This document shows positions 31,980 to 46,900 of a stretch of 64,000 nt of DNA, piece by piece. Under the pieces are notes generated by a model. That model was not told the DNA's origin. It ran no database searches and worked only from the letters and a program-made list of their open reading frames with translations. The first letter of the stretch is position 1. The number at the start of each line of letters is the position of its first letter. The translations under genes were made by a program, and so were the position numbers. Source of the stretch: Holothuria scabra (Eukaryota; Echinodermata; Holothuroidea; Aspidochirotida; Holothuriidae); assembly GCA_037179385.1 (NCBI GenBank), contig CM074180.1, positions 28,253,455 to 28,317,454 of the forward strand, read 5' to 3'.

Positions 31980-34900
31980 GTAAGTTCAACACTTTCTGCT
32001 CTTGCATTGTACTGTCCCTTCAGTTAATTGCAATTTATTAACCAACTGACGTTCACAGTGCCCCACACTTGAGTTAGATAGATGAGGCTTTTACCACACT
32101 ACCAACAAGAACATGTTATTGTGTCAGCTAAATAGGTAGGTAAAATTTAATGTTTTCCATGCACATTTGTTGAAGTCCTCCCCTTAAGTTACCTCTTACA
32201 CTGGTTGGGAGTACGGTGGACATAGTCTACAATGCTCAGCCCAGAGGGGATTCACTCTTGAGAAGTAAATATCAGTGTTGTAGTTGAGACTGGCCTTAGC
32301 CTTGGATTGTCTGGTCTTGAGAGACCTTGAGACCTCAAGGCCTTCATACATATGGTGTTACAGGAATAAAGGTAGGCTACTATTTAAGACTGGAGTTGGC
32401 CCACAGAAGGGCTACCAGACCTCAGACTCAACACTAGTTAATACTGTGTAATTATAGCACCATCATCTTCCAAATCCATGCATTACTTTCACATACTTAA
32501 ATAAACTATTCTCATTCAATTGCTCAAATTTAGCTCCAAATGTCCAAATATTGTGGGATGGAACCTTTCAGCTTGGCAGTTTTTTTCACCAGTAGTTCTA
32601 CTTTTCAAATCTCTCTACCAAGAATCTGAATGGAAACTTAGGAGTAACTTTGTGTTTACAGAGTTTATTCTTCAATTACAAGTTGGCACATTAGTGTTTA
32701 ACTCATCTATAGTATGAAAGTACTGTGCTGTAATTAACTATTTGCATAGATACTGTAGATAGCACTTGTGCACTATTGTAGTACCATTTACCACGTACAA
32801 AGATCAATTCAATGTGTATGACTCAGAGGAAGATCAAAGTCAGTATATTTCATTGTGTGTGATTAGTTATTATTTTGGTAAGGTATGTGTGATTAATTAT
32901 TATTTTGGTAAGGTTTTCTAATTCTTATTGGCACTGTACAGGCTTCAATTTTTATCATGCACTCATTGGTATACTGTACTCTGCATTTATTTAAGGGCCT
33001 TTTCATACAGTGTTATTGTTTACATATATACAGTAAATAAAGTGTTACTGTTGATGGCGGTACAAATAAACAGTAAACAGTCAATTAACGACGTGCAGTA
33101 TAAGGTCTATGCAGTACATGGTGTAGAGTTTATGATGCAATAATTAATACCATGTTGACCTGTTTGGTTTTTGCCAGTGGGGTAAAAGAGGAATAATGAT
33201 GAATTGCAGTTGGGAATCATGATGTATAAATTTTGTCTTCCTTCCTTCTCCCCCTATTTGCAAATTTGTCAGAAACCATGGTGGAACTATATACATATAG
33301 AGAATCAGTCAGTGACAAAAAGATACTCTGCAGGCCTATACATGATTGTTTCACAAGAGAACAGAACAAAAGATTGAGTAATAGATCAGTATCTGTTGAA
33401 AGTCAACAAATGTGAACAAGATTGTACTGTACATGTACACTGTACAGTGTATATTATGGTATAGGCCTTCTGTAAACTATGTACTATGAAGTACTGTAGT
33501 ACTTCATAGCTAATTACAGTGCAGAAGCCTCCTGTAGGAGGGTATGGAAAACTAATAAAAGCAGTAACAGCTAGTGTGGCTATGGAATCTTGGGCTCAAT
33601 ATTTTGCATTAACTAAGTAACAAAACAAGCTTAGTTGTGGCAGATGGAGGCTGGAAGTTGTTAGACCAGCTTGTAGTCTACACTCTGCAGTACAAAAGGA
33701 CAGGAACAATTTTAATGAAAAAGCTATGCCTATTTAATGTTTTATTCGAAAATTTTATGAAGTCTATATGATCTACTAATCTATGAACTGCAATGCACCA
33801 TATTATGTATGTATTCTATATTCAAAGTGCTATAGTATACAATTCTATGGTACAGTACAGTAGTCCTACAGTGTTGTGCAATGTATCCCTGTTCCCAAAT
33901 AAGAATTCCCTCACAAACTTGTTGCTCAGAGATATTGAAACCATGTTCCTAAAATGTAGTGCCCAAAAATTAAGTTTTAGTCTGTTATCTAGATCTTTAA
34001 ATACTGTTTATGTATTGGTAAAATTATGTAGCTGTAAGTAGGTGTGTTTGCAGTTTTCTTAATTGGGAGGATTTACAGTAATGTGTAGCTTCCATTTCAC
34101 AATTTACAGTCTAGGTGTAGTCCAGTAACCCCCCCCCCCCCCACCCCAACCTCATGCCCTCCCCCAAATATGTATAGTTCCCAAAGTACAGTACACATAC
34201 CATACGCCTGGTCTTGATGAATTTTAGACAATAGTACAGTAGTTTCGTTTTCTGAATAAAGTTACATTTCATTAAAAAAATTGAAGATGTTAATTTTGTA
34301 CTTCACATAAACAGTTAATTTCAAATTCAAATGTTCTAAATTACAAATTTCAGTTTATTATGCATTAGTGTTACACCTTCTTGTTGTACTGTAATATTGC
34401 TACACAGTAGTTGTAACTAAAAACTTGGCCAAGGAATGCATCACACTACTAAGAGGCCACTTTTACTGAGGTGATTTTGTTGATCTCTACTGTCTTATGC
34501 AGTAAATGGCACACTTGCAGTTTTAAATGTGATACACTTACTAGCAAAAATGGGGAACCTGCATGCATTAACGGTTGAGAATAGCTGAGGGGAATATAAA
34601 TTAACAAGTATTAACTGATTCCTTTACTGTAGTTAGTTCTTCAAGCATTTGTGGTAGATTGTGCTCCATATTGTTACGTAGAGCTGTGAATAGAATCTGA
34701 GGTCTTTTAATACGCTATAGTTCTTTAGGGAAGAAGAAATTTAAAAGAATACAAAGAGATGAGGAGCCATCAACAGGTTTGCATGTACATGTTTTAACAT
34801 ATTTTGTTGCATAATCTATTCTGTGCATTGCCTTATGTGAGGAATTCCAAGTTAAAAACAATTTTTTGTAAGTGTCACTGTAGTCCTGGCTGTAGTGACT

Positions 34901-37900
34901 GTATAGAAAGTAAAGCGCTGTAAACACTGTTGAAAATGTTATGCTTGTACTAGCATGAGTGAGTATGGTTTTGTGCACTGCCAAGTTAGCAACAAAATGC
35001 AAGTTACTCTCAAAATTTGATTGGATCATCTCACATTGTAGTATGTTTTCCATATACAGTCTAAATATTTTCATGTTTATTGTAAAACAGGTGTTGAAAT
35101 CTGGAGGTGGTCATATGTCACAGCTAGAATACTAGAAGACAATTATGAAATGTTTGTAGACAAAGTTGATATTAGACAAGACATTGCAGTATTTTTCTTT
35201 TAATTTTCAAACTATTTAGGAGATCCTTATATCCAATGTATGCAAGTCACTTATCCATCCTGGTTGATGCTGCTACAACTGCCATAACAGATGATTTAAA
35301 AATTTATGTATCAGTTATGTTTTTCACAAGAGCCAAATTTCCTAAAGTTGCTTTGCCTAAAGCCAGGGGTTTTTTAGGTGTACAATATTGTCTAGCATTG
35401 TTGATATGAAGTTCAAGTCCCCTTTTTTTCAGTCACAGTTATAGTACTGCATGTAGTCTATTGCACCACGCAGGTTACTGTAGGAATAATTATGAGTAGA
35501 CAGTGCTAAAGTTAGTGTCTATAGAAGAATGTCACTGACATGATCTACTGTAAGAATCTACAGTAGATTTAGAATTGAAAACCAATATTAGTAAAGGACA
35601 TTCACAGTACAATGCTGCAAATATTGTGAAGAACTTGATCTTTCTTTTGGTGTAATAACTACTTCAGCTGGTTTATGGTGGATATTTTAAAATTTTACAA
35701 AAAAAAAAAAAAAATGGTGTGATTTATTTCCATTAAACTTTTACTTTGTTTACCAATCGGAGAATTACACAGCCCTGAAAGTATAAAGAACTTAAATGCT
35801 TTAGTAGGTGACTCTTGAGTCCCACACCAGTGTTCACTACTTGGCACTGTACAACATGAACAATTCAACTTTTTATTCTTTAATGAAATATAAAATTTTT
35901 ATATGTTACAACTTAATGATGAAATGTGTAATATTTTAGAAGAGTAGGCTTATGTAGTCAAAGTTTTGTGAGACTGAAGGGATTAATATTCTATAAGATA
36001 ATTTATGCATCAAATTGATGCAGTTAAAACACTCTGTACTTATTTTAAATGAGTATTACTGTATACTGTTTTGTATAAAGTATGGTGTATTTATTTTGTG
36101 GGCAGTCATTCCATGTGCTCTTGTTGAGGTAATCTAAAAGGAGTTTACAATATTAATGTTCAGTTTTTAAGTCATTTCTCAGTTTTCATCTTTCTCTTTT
36201 ACAGGGTGGTAGTCTTAGGATAAATCAAGTCTTTAATGGCTGTTTTCCAAACTCCATTAATAAGGCTTATCCAGCACTAACTATATCCCTGCAGCCATTG
36301 TCAGGATTAATTTGTCAGTCCAAGGATTCACCATCTGGGGCCTATGGGACAAATGGATCAGGATTGCAATTATCCACCAAAAGGTTTGTTGCTGCAACAA
36401 TTTTGTATGATGGAATTTAAAAAGCTATGATTTTTCAGAGGAAAAACAGCTTTATTTATTATTACCAGAAACCTACTACTGTATTATAGTTCACATTTTT
36501 AGTTCACACATGTACACAGTACATGTGTGAGGTTATAAAATGGGCCATATTACGTCAACTTTTTTACAAAAGCCTACCTCTTCTCTATTTGTGGAGATTT
36601 GGTTCTGAAATTGTAGTAAATGATTGTTTGTCAGTACAGCATTAGAACCTACCTGCTTTCATTCCAATGTAGGAGTGTTAAGCATGTTTTTTTAGCTATT
36701 TGTGTAGAGCAGAGTTCATTGTGCCTGCTTAACAGTTGGCTGTTTATTCATTGTGCTGACTGCAGTGTACTTGGTTGTGTGTTCAATTGCAGTCTTGCAA
36801 ATACCTTGCAAGCAGACTGTTGCTTCATGTCTGACTCACCTGTGGACACGGATCAGTGGTTTCTGCAATCACAGTGTCTTGGGGATAACAGCACTGTATT
36901 GTGAAGAGAGCTTCATGTTGGATTGAGTAGCTAGGGATACTGTGGCCATTGTAGCTTACAAGAAAGGAAATAGGCTTAATGTGGTGGGGTCATCTATTCT
37001 TTTTCTATTCTTTTTCCAATTAAGTTGGTCAAGGCAAGTAATTGTGATAACTGTTTGGGTTCAAGTGCAGTAGGAGAGCCATTTGAGGATGCATTCTTGA
37101 TTTTACCAGTGCAAATTCATACAGTGTTTCTTATGGAGTTATAGGAGAAACTAAATGTTCTTTGCAGTACTATATAATATGCTTGATACATTCTACATAT
37201 CTAGAATTTTTCCCAACTTGCTCCTAATTAAGTTTGTATAGCCCAACAGGTTTTCTTAATTTTAAGAACTTTTGCAGTGCTATTTGTAGATCTGTCAATT
37301 AGGTTGTTTTCTTTCTGATGTAAAAGTTTGCACTTTTTGAAAGAGGGAGGGGGACTTTTTAGCATACCTTGTGTTTTTGCAGTTGGGTTTTGAGTTCTTT
37401 GCTCCTTTTGTTATTTACCATTGTTAAGGTAAGGAGGTTTTATGGAAGCAGATGAAGAAGGAATAAAAGTTGGTTCTGTGAATTGCTATTTTTTACAGAC
37501 AAGAGACAATGTGTGAGCTACAACAGCATTGCTGTTCTAGTTGCACTGTACATTGGTATCACACTTTTATAAAGTCTCTCAGTCTGTCCCTAAGAAATGT
37601 TGTGGAGATGTTAAGGGCATTGTGAATTTTTTCTGTTGTGACCATGAAGCTTATGAATATCAATTGCAGCCTCAGCTTACTTTAGAACTTTTGTTCATAA
37701 ATCTTGCTGTGTTTATTGCTTTTTGCATGAAAGAAAAGGGACAAGAGAAGATGCTGAAGGAGAATCTTGGCCCTGTATCATAAGCCAATGAGGATATCTT
37801 GATCCATCTTGAGTTTGAAGCAAGCATCTTACTTAAAATCAAACATAACTTGATTTTTATTTAGGGGATAAATGCGAGGGTGCCCGGTCTTAAATGTGAT

Positions 37901-40900
37901 TTAAGACCAACGATGACGTCATCATAGAGGCTGAGCGGACTGAGGCGATAGCCGAGGTCGGCTGCCTCTGTGGTGATGGCATTGGAGGTCTTAAATCACA
38001 TTTAAGACCAGGGCACCCTGCTTTTATCCCCATTCATAAATACTTTGAGAAAAATGGGTGAAAAACATGAAAAAATTAAAAAAATTGGTCAAATTTTGGA
38101 GATCAAGTTTAAATTCTCCTCAGTTTTTTAGCCCCCATTGTGACGTATTGATATCTTGAATTTGAATTGATGATAGCAAGACGAACATTCTGAACTGCAT
38201 GTCGTGACTGATACGCTCAGTACCATCTTTAATTTGCTTCATTTTCGAGAACTTTTTCGGCTATTTTACAAGCAAATGTTGTTAACAGAAAAACACTGAT
38301 CACGGTATCTGGTTGTTTTGGAGATGAGGTTGAGCGAAAAGTCAAGGAAACTTACTAACTTCTTGTTATCTGTGTTTAGAGTTGTGCGAAGAGCTAACGT
38401 TACATACTATATATGCAGTAAGAGTGAGTGACTGTGCAGCTAGCGCTGTGTGTGGTTAGCAGATCATACTGCAGGAAGGACATGCAGACATAGCCTAGTT
38501 GATGTTATGGGGCAGACACGGTGATATAAATTCTTTGTGAGAGATGGAAGCAATTTTGAAATGCGCTTTAGCCTTTAAAGACTGAGGTTACAGGTAAACT
38601 ATACCAGGTTTCCTTAGGAAATTGCCACTCAGGCTACTGAACTTGACAATTACTTTGCTAGCCTGTGGGCCAAACGAGTAACGTTACTGTTGTTTCACTG
38701 TTTAGACAGTCTTACCGGAATAAGTAACCCCAGCACTGTCACTGTGCCAAAGCCTGTACATAATGTCGCTATAAACCTTAGACACTTTAGTAGGCGTAAC
38801 AGTACTGTAGTATTAGGCACGTTTTATTTGACCCCCCCCCCCCAATTTAGGAGTGGATTAACACGTTAACAACAGTGCCATTCATCGCAGCTCAGTGCAT
38901 GCAGTTCTAGCCTAGGGCCTAACTTGTTAGACCTATAAAACAGAATGTGAGTGTGATCAAAATACCCATTTGTGGGGAGCAATGATTCCTAAGCATAGGC
39001 TAACCTATGTCTTTATCACTGCCAGTTATTATTCTTTGGAATATTAACTCTGAAGACTAGGGTATCAACTTGATACAGTGTACAGTGTCTCAGTGTTACT
39101 GTTTATCTTGTTAACATGTACTTGGCATACTGTATGACATTACAGTAGACCTACATGTGCTGTGCAAAACTATGGGGTGAATATGGCATGTTGCTATGGC
39201 AACTTAGCATGGGCTTAAAATATTGTACACAGTATAAAGTATAGTGATTACATTCAATTCAATTCTCCTTACTTCTTGAAAAATATTCGAGACCAGTTTC
39301 GAATGCCATTCCAGACCGGTCTCGAATGGTTTTCAGCCAATCAGAATGCAGGAAATCAATACAAGTATTTATGAATAAACCTTTGAGTTCTAATTTATAT
39401 TAGTACCTGGAGCTCTTATTGCACTTCTTCTGGTAATTGATCAGTCACTTTGGCCACAACTGTTAATATTCCCTTTTTTGCCACTTTTCTGCTGCTGTAA
39501 TCTTTGAAATAAATTTCAAACAATGATTATACTGTAAGCAATGACAATGTTTGTGACCTTTCAGATTTGGGGCTTTAATAAATTACTGCTGTGTATCTCT
39601 CTTTTACAGACATCAGTTATAGGCAGTTTTAGTTTACTGTACATTCAGTCCCCTCCCTCATGTAAAGCGTGACAAGAGATACAATATCTATAAACTTAAG
39701 TTTATTATGGCTCTTTGTGTTAAAGATGTTTGTTGTCAGCAGTGAAATAATATGTTTAACAAGCTCAAATACAAGACATTAACCTGGATTAAGTTTTATC
39801 ATTCAATGGTATAGCACATATGGACTAGAAATGTTTTGTTGCTTCATTTTGTCATGTGTGTGATATCCAATCAATTTAAATTCCAGAATTCTGTGTGTTC
39901 CTACACCTACTTCCTCACATTGTCCTAACAAAACCCTCTCAACCACAACAACATAAAGTCTGAATTGTGTTTGAATTTCTTTTTCACGGCTCTGTAGTGT
40001 GTGATTGCTCAGAGAACAACCTGTACACGATTGCATAATTTGTTTCAAGAACATGACACTCTAAGAAAATGTCTGTTTCGTAGTTTGTCAGAAGATCTTG
40101 TCTCAAATTTGACAAATTTCCTCTGAGGTTTACAAAAGTGTATACTTGTTATTGTAGTGTACATGTATTGCTATTAACAGTACCAATATACAAGTCAGGT
40201 TCAGTATAAATGGCATCCCATGGTACTATACCTCATTTTTTTTGCACACTCTGTTGTACTGTACTGTAATGTAATGTACTGTAGTGTAGTACACTGTATA
40301 CTGTACTGTACATCCACACACAGTATGAGCACTACACAGGTCATATGTGCATTAATCATGTAAGTCAGTTTGTGTTGATTCAAGTGCATCTACTATAATT
40401 TCTATTTGTTTATTAAGGGAATTTCGGTTCAAAATGTTTTGTTACTTTTCCTTTGCTTCTCATAGAATGCATTTTATTTTTAAATATTAATCAGAAGCTA
40501 TATATGGTCAAAGGGAATATGAGGGTGATTCTTTTATTTGTAGCTTTTTTTTTATTTTTTTAATTTTTTTTTAAGGTGGGAGGAAGGTTGAACAAGGCAT
40601 GTAGAAAATAAAATAAAATGTTCTTTGTGTTCTCTTTTATATGGTATCAAAAACATTTTTGCAGATATTAAACTTAAAATACTTTTTGGCAATAGGTCAA
40701 ATTGTCAGGTTCCAAGTATCAAATCAGGTACCCATAAATGTAAGGCCAGTAGCATTATGCCAATTGGTTGGAAACTGCTCTAAAATTCCATTTAACTAAC
40801 TTACTGTAGCATTATGTATTATAACATGGGAAGCCATTATAAAGTTGGCATAGTTAACCAAATGATTACTTTTGCTCAATGAAGGAAAAGTCAATATTGT

Positions 40901-43900
40901 TCAAAGTTCACAGCATTGTAAAGTACATGCACCGAAACTCAAAGACTTACAGTAGGCATGTGATGAGGGAGAAATTTTCTAACATAGTTCTTCAGGATAT
41001 ACTGTAATTGACCATTTCAAAGGGCACCAAGGCCAAATGAAATATTTTTGAGGTGTGTTTTTGATTGCATTTACTTAGGAATGGTACAAAGGCCAAAAAA
41101 AATTGAAGGATATAGTATTTTGCTTGGCTTAAAAAAAATCTTTTGATGTCCTTTTGCCCTGTTGGGCAACCAATGCTTGGAAATTAGTAACTTTTGCCTG
41201 CACAGGAGGCATGTAGCTTAATTGATGCTCAAATGGCAATCAACCCTTAGCAGAAATTGAGATTTACATGAAGAACGTATTCTTCAGCAGGAACATAGAA
41301 GTGTTATTGCAGTAGTTTTGGGCAGCTCTCAACACAGTGAAGAGCTGTCTGTACTGTATGCGACTTATGGTGCCTGGTTTGGCATGTTCTGCTACGGAAT
41401 TCACAAATTTGTTGCCCAAGTCAAGATTTCTTTGGGCACCCAAGTAAGCTATTTTTATCTCAATACATATATAACATGTATTGACACATTTTCACACTAG
41501 CCAGTAGCTGAAATATGTTCAAAGCAGCAGAATGTGCCTCTATCAGTGGTCGATGTCCTTGAGGAATTGAGAGCATGCTTTTTGAATTGAGGGCAGAAGA
41601 AATTGTATTTTTTCATATATAGAAGAGTGATGGTTGCTAAGTGTTGCTAAGCTATTTTGGCAAATTTCAGGGCAAAACTCTTTAGTTATCAAGGAAGCTG
41701 TCATTTCTTGCACACAGCAATTCGGTTGCTAGGCAGGAATACCTACTGACTGAGAATGCAAACCAAAACCAAGGATATTCTACAAAGAAGGACCACTTGT
41801 TTAAAATTTCATACCTCATAGGTTTAGTTTCACACCTTGGCTAAATCAAGCATGAAGTAACTATAAGATAATCTTGCTTAGTCTGACCATAAATAAAGGC
41901 TCTGTAAGGGGATAATTGCCCAGCAATTTTCTTGAGAGGAATAAGCTTATTTACAATTTATTGAGTTAGTGCACAAAATGTGTCCAGAAGGCATGATGAA
42001 AGTGTCTGTATGTTGTGATGAAAAAATCTACAAGAGTTCATTGAAGTGTACTTTAAGATATGTAACATATTGCATGGGTTAGGCTTTCTTGTTTATTTTA
42101 GAAAAGATAGTTGTTATAATCAGACCCCTAATAATTGAAATTTGATTATAATCAGTTTTCCCCCAGATACTTTTCTTGTACGGTAACCCATTGCAGCACC
42201 ACCAAACACTGTGTACACATCACATCACCTGTAGTATATGAGCTCCAATCGGATACAAACTGTCACAAAATCTTTATCTTTTTATTAAGACAGTATTATA
42301 TCCTCTCTCTAAAGTGGTAAAAAGAAATAGTTCAAAAACATCAGGGGCTTCCCCATGATGGAGAATAAGTATTTCTCACTTGTTCAGATTAAACCATGAA
42401 CTCCCTAAATGAGCTCCATAAATACTTTCCAAATTTGCCAGAGTTTCCACAATATTTTCAATTATTAATTTATTTAACGATTACTTTAATTTTCATGATT
42501 ACTTCAAGTTTTCAATTTTCTTCTCACACAAGAACCATATCAAACAGAAACTGGTTAAAAACGGTAGACTATCCACATAATAATTGGTTCATTGTGAAAG
42601 CTTAGCATGGGTGTTTTTTTTACCCTTTTGTTATTTATAGTGTAACAGTGCAAACAGTCAAGATATTGGCAGAGAAATAGCTCTTACCTTCAGAAGTTGT
42701 AATTTTTACCAAAGTATTTGAATGAGAAAGTGAAAATAGCATCTGGGAGGTTGGTTTTAAAGAAAATAGTGTGACATACAGAAGGAAAATTGAATTGCTT
42801 TCATTGGACTATTGGCTTTATAAAAAAATTGGATTTATGAAAAAAGTTAACATTCATAAAACTGAAAAATTAGCTACAGTAAAACTGAATAAAGCCAATA
42901 GATTTTGATTGGAAAGACACATTGACCAGTGAACAAATATTATGATGCCATGAAAAACTCAGACAAACATGTCTTCCTTTGAAGTATATACAGTATTTTT
43001 CAGTGCAAGATCTTGTGTTTTGAGATTGTATATAAAGGGTTATGAGTTGGGTAAAGGATGGATGCCCCCCATTGCAGTGAATATTCCATTGGTTAGCCGT
43101 AGACCACAGTATAACCAGCAAACTCCTTGAAAGTTCTCTTTGCATGGTGGGTTTCCCACAGGAGTGAAAACAAATGATAGTTGAGCTGATATGAATAATG
43201 TCAATGCCTCTTTGGTTTCCCGAGAGGAAAAACCTACATGGACTCATGCAGACAAGACTTTTACAAAAAATGTGAAGGATTGTGCATTTTAGTGTTGGTG
43301 TAGGTTCATTGACTTTCTTAACATTGATTCACAAGTACTTCGCTACTACATGTTGTTCACTGTCTAAAGCGAATACCCTGTTCATTGAAATTTGGTTTTG
43401 ATGACCAAGCCAGACAAGACCATTTTTAACATGGGCAATTGTGTGCTCTGTTTCTACAAAAATAGTATTGTTAGGAATTGAAGAAAAAAAACCAGAACAC
43501 TTTTTGTTCTGTTTGATTCTTTTTTTATACTTACTGTAATGCTAACTAGATTTTTACTTCATAGCTTTAACTTTGAGGAACAGCAACTTTTGAGGAGAAA
43601 AATATTTTTACATCCTTTGAAATGTTAAACTTTTTGGGCATTGAGTTATGTAGTAGGTATCTATTGAGTTTCAAATGAGATTTAGAACCATGGAATCTGA
43701 GAAAAAGCTCACAGATAAGAAAGGCATATGCATTAGCACTTTGGGGGAAGACCTTCCCTTAGCAGTTATTTAAAGGTGTTCTGGTGGCTTTTCACCTGGG
43801 TTTTGTAAAACAAATAAAAAAACAAAAATATTCTGCACTGTGTCCTTTAAACCCTCTTGCAAATCCTTTTCCTAACTCAAGATATCTCATTTTAAAGATT

Positions 43901-46900
43901 GGTTTATTGTTAAAAAATACCTCTGCTTTCCAACAAAGCCACAAAAATTTACATAACCTGAGAACATACAATATACTGTTGGAATGTTTAAATATCTTTG
44001 CCTGTAGTAGATCAAGCATTACCCTTCACCATAAATAGAGTACAGCCAGCACTGCTTAATATTGCCTGTAGTGACATCAAAATTACAAGTAATGTAAATA
44101 CAATGTCAAATTAATGTGCTGTGATGACATCAAAGATTTCCCATGATGCATCAAATCAAAAGAAAAAATTGTATTACTAATATAAATTTGTATCTTCCGA
44201 ACGCTATATGCTATTGAGATGCAGTTTTTGCCCCCTTAAAAAGAATATTTTCTCTGCATATCTTATTACTTAATGAACTTTGTCTCTTGAATATGCCTTT
44301 AATTATCCTTTGGGGAAAAGTTTCACAATTCAGTTTTGATCATATGTCTTTATCTTTATCAATCCTGGAAATTTTGTGCTGAGTTTTTCTGGATCTGAAG
44401 AAAGTCAAAGCTTTACTTCAACAAATGCTCATATATTGTCTAAAACACATGGACTATGGAGAAGACTGTAGACCAAGAAGATCCAATTTCAGGGATAAAA
44501 TTAGAATATAAAATCTTGCTGTCATGTTTTTCATATTACCAGGTTAAAAAAAAAAAAAAACTTGTTTCAAGTGCTTTCGGCCTTTTTGTGTTTAGTTAAG
44601 ACATTACTTTGTAAAGTATGAAAAATTTTTGAATATGGTGCCTTTTGTGCCTACTTGCTTTACCTAAATATGAGTTCCATTTCCCCAAAGATCAAGGCTG
44701 TTTATATCCTTCTTCAGCAAGAGAAGAATGAAATGCTTAGTCAATCAACCATCTGCTGTGCTGGCAGAGTGAAGTCTTTGATGTACTTGTTTTGTTTCAT
44801 CCACCATTGATCAACGTAGCTTTTCTTTTCCCTAATGAAACCCATCTTTGTTGAGAATTGGGAGAGATTGCATTCATTTTCACGTTCCCAGCAGGGAAGT
44901 TTCCGCACATTTACAGTACAGTGAATGCAGACATTGGCATTTGGCTTTATTGAAATCTACATATTTGACGGCTGTCCATGAATAGCCCTAAATGAGGGTA
45001 TTTTGCAAAATTAAGTCACCTTAGTGATGTGGGCTTGAAAATCTCCATGAGTAATTGATTTGTTTCCTACAGTGATCTGTAGAGACTATATAAAATGAAC
45101 AATTTGTGAAGTTCAGCTTTGTTGGTCTGGAAGGCAGCTCCAGCAGAGCTCAGTAGAGATTGGGAGCAACACAAGTTGGCTGAATTGTGCACGTGTGCTT
45201 TACTTTACACCTCCTCAGCGTGCAGATTGACAGCATTGGTAGCACAATCAAAGGGTATGCTTGAGGTATGTACTGAACTGTATTGTAGACAGTTGGTGCC
45301 ACGGTGTACTGTATGGATTTTTGGAACTTTTCCCAAAGAGTGCTGAATATTCTCATAGTAATAAAAAAGGAAACACATTAAATCTGCCATTCTAAATAAA
45401 TTTTAAATAAAAATGAAACAATTTGATTCATTGTTGAGGAAAGATAGTAAGTGTATTGCTTTGTTTTCTTTATTTTGAAAGAATTTGCCACAGGAAATAA
45501 TTTAATGCTGAAAACTGCATCTTTCTTAACAGTTTTGCTGTTTCTGGGCACAAAATTATTAAAAACTGATGTATTTAATGCACAAAATCTGTACACAATT
45601 TTGTAGAGCAATTTGTCCATTTTGTGTAGCACAATGCAATGCAATATTGTATAAAATATTCTCTGTTGTGAAATCTGATTGATTGAATAAATTTTGCTAT
45701 AGATAGTTAAGATACCAAAAAAAAAAAAAGATTGGAGTGCACAAAAGTAGTAGTGTTCTATTACAGTATAGCAAGAGTTACATGCAGAAACAGTTAAGAA
45801 ATATTATCCATTGTCTTTGTATCTTCTGTTGATATATTTATTTCCCTTTTAATGAGCAGTTAAAGCAAAGTCTTGAAAGAAACATGACATTCAGTGGTAT
45901 GTATTTCAGTGGACAGTATCTTTTCAACAAAGATTTCATTGACATTGTAGTTTACTGAATTTTTTTTTATATAGTTGAAACACCAGGAAATTATTGACAA
46001 GTTCTGAGATAGCATACTGTTTAATGTTTAACTACATTAAGTTTCTCCTATAGACAAATCCGGACAGCAAGTGATGGTCTGATTTTAGTCGGCTGTAACT
46101 GGGGTCCTTCACCTTTCAGTATTTCAATTTCCTCGCTTACCTGTATTATGGATGGTTGTACACTAAATTACGTATTGATTCCCTCCATTTCACTGAAAAT
46201 TAGGGTTTGAAATTCATGTAGACAGTAAGTGAAGACAATTAAAGACTGATTGACACCAGTAATGGCGGCCTACACTCACTAAACACAAGGTAATCCGATT
46301 CATCTGTAGAGTGCTTTCACGTGACGTCACAATTGGAAAACCACGCCCACTGCCAGGCAAAAACCATCACTTTTTTAGTGCAACACTTACATGTGGGTGG
46401 TCAGATGCTTCTCAGCTGGCTAATCTTAAAGGCCTATGCCAGTCAAAATGAGCTGGACTTGTGGTGTAGGTGAAAGTACTCCATACAGTATATGCTGGCA
46501 CTGCCGCTGTCTTAAATGATGATAGAAAGGAGGCTTATGTCTTAGTCGTTTGCCAGATTAGGACTGTCCTTCATGTCTAATGTATTAATGGTTCAGGTAG
46601 AAACTCAGATACTGAGAAAAGATGGGATTGCTTTTTTTGTGCATATTTATATACCATGTTATGTAAATTCAGTATTGCAAGGTGCTTGAGTTTACTCAAA
46701 ACAGTGTACTTAAATGCAAAAATTTCTATCAAGTGTGTCATCCAGTAAATGTGTGTTGAACGTGAGTTTTAACGGCGAAATGCCTTCTTGGTTTCAATGA
46801 AAGAGAAACCTACATGTATGCATTCCTGATGGTGTGTGTGTATGTATGTGTTAATGTACGTGTGTGTATTTGTGTATGTGTGGATGTATGTGTGTGTGCT

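Larger units (their letters stand above)
31980..36204 (+). other. AFTPH intron 1
   Basis: A 4.2-kb phase-0 intron ending CTTTTACAG. It holds a 30-bp tandem duplication (32856-32915), a palindrome (33484-33509), a C-run (34129-34142), a poly-A run (about 35699) and many TACTGTA/TACAGTA words. Short frames on both strands, including 119 codons on the minus strand at 34715-35074, have no recognisable domain. Confidence 0.75.

Noticed and set aside
31980..32027. Extension of AFTPH exon 1 to the in-frame stop
   Set aside because: The reading crosses a strong GTAAGT donor, and the downstream exons continue the family's conserved sequence in phase.
38031..39384. Element bounded by ATTCATAAATACT and its inverse
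   Set aside because: 13-bp AT-rich match only; no duplication, and the left border overlaps the better-defined hairpin element.
46071..46372. AGTGATGGT / ACCATCACT inverted words as ends of a MITE
   Set aside because: Only about 9 bases match and no target duplication is visible.
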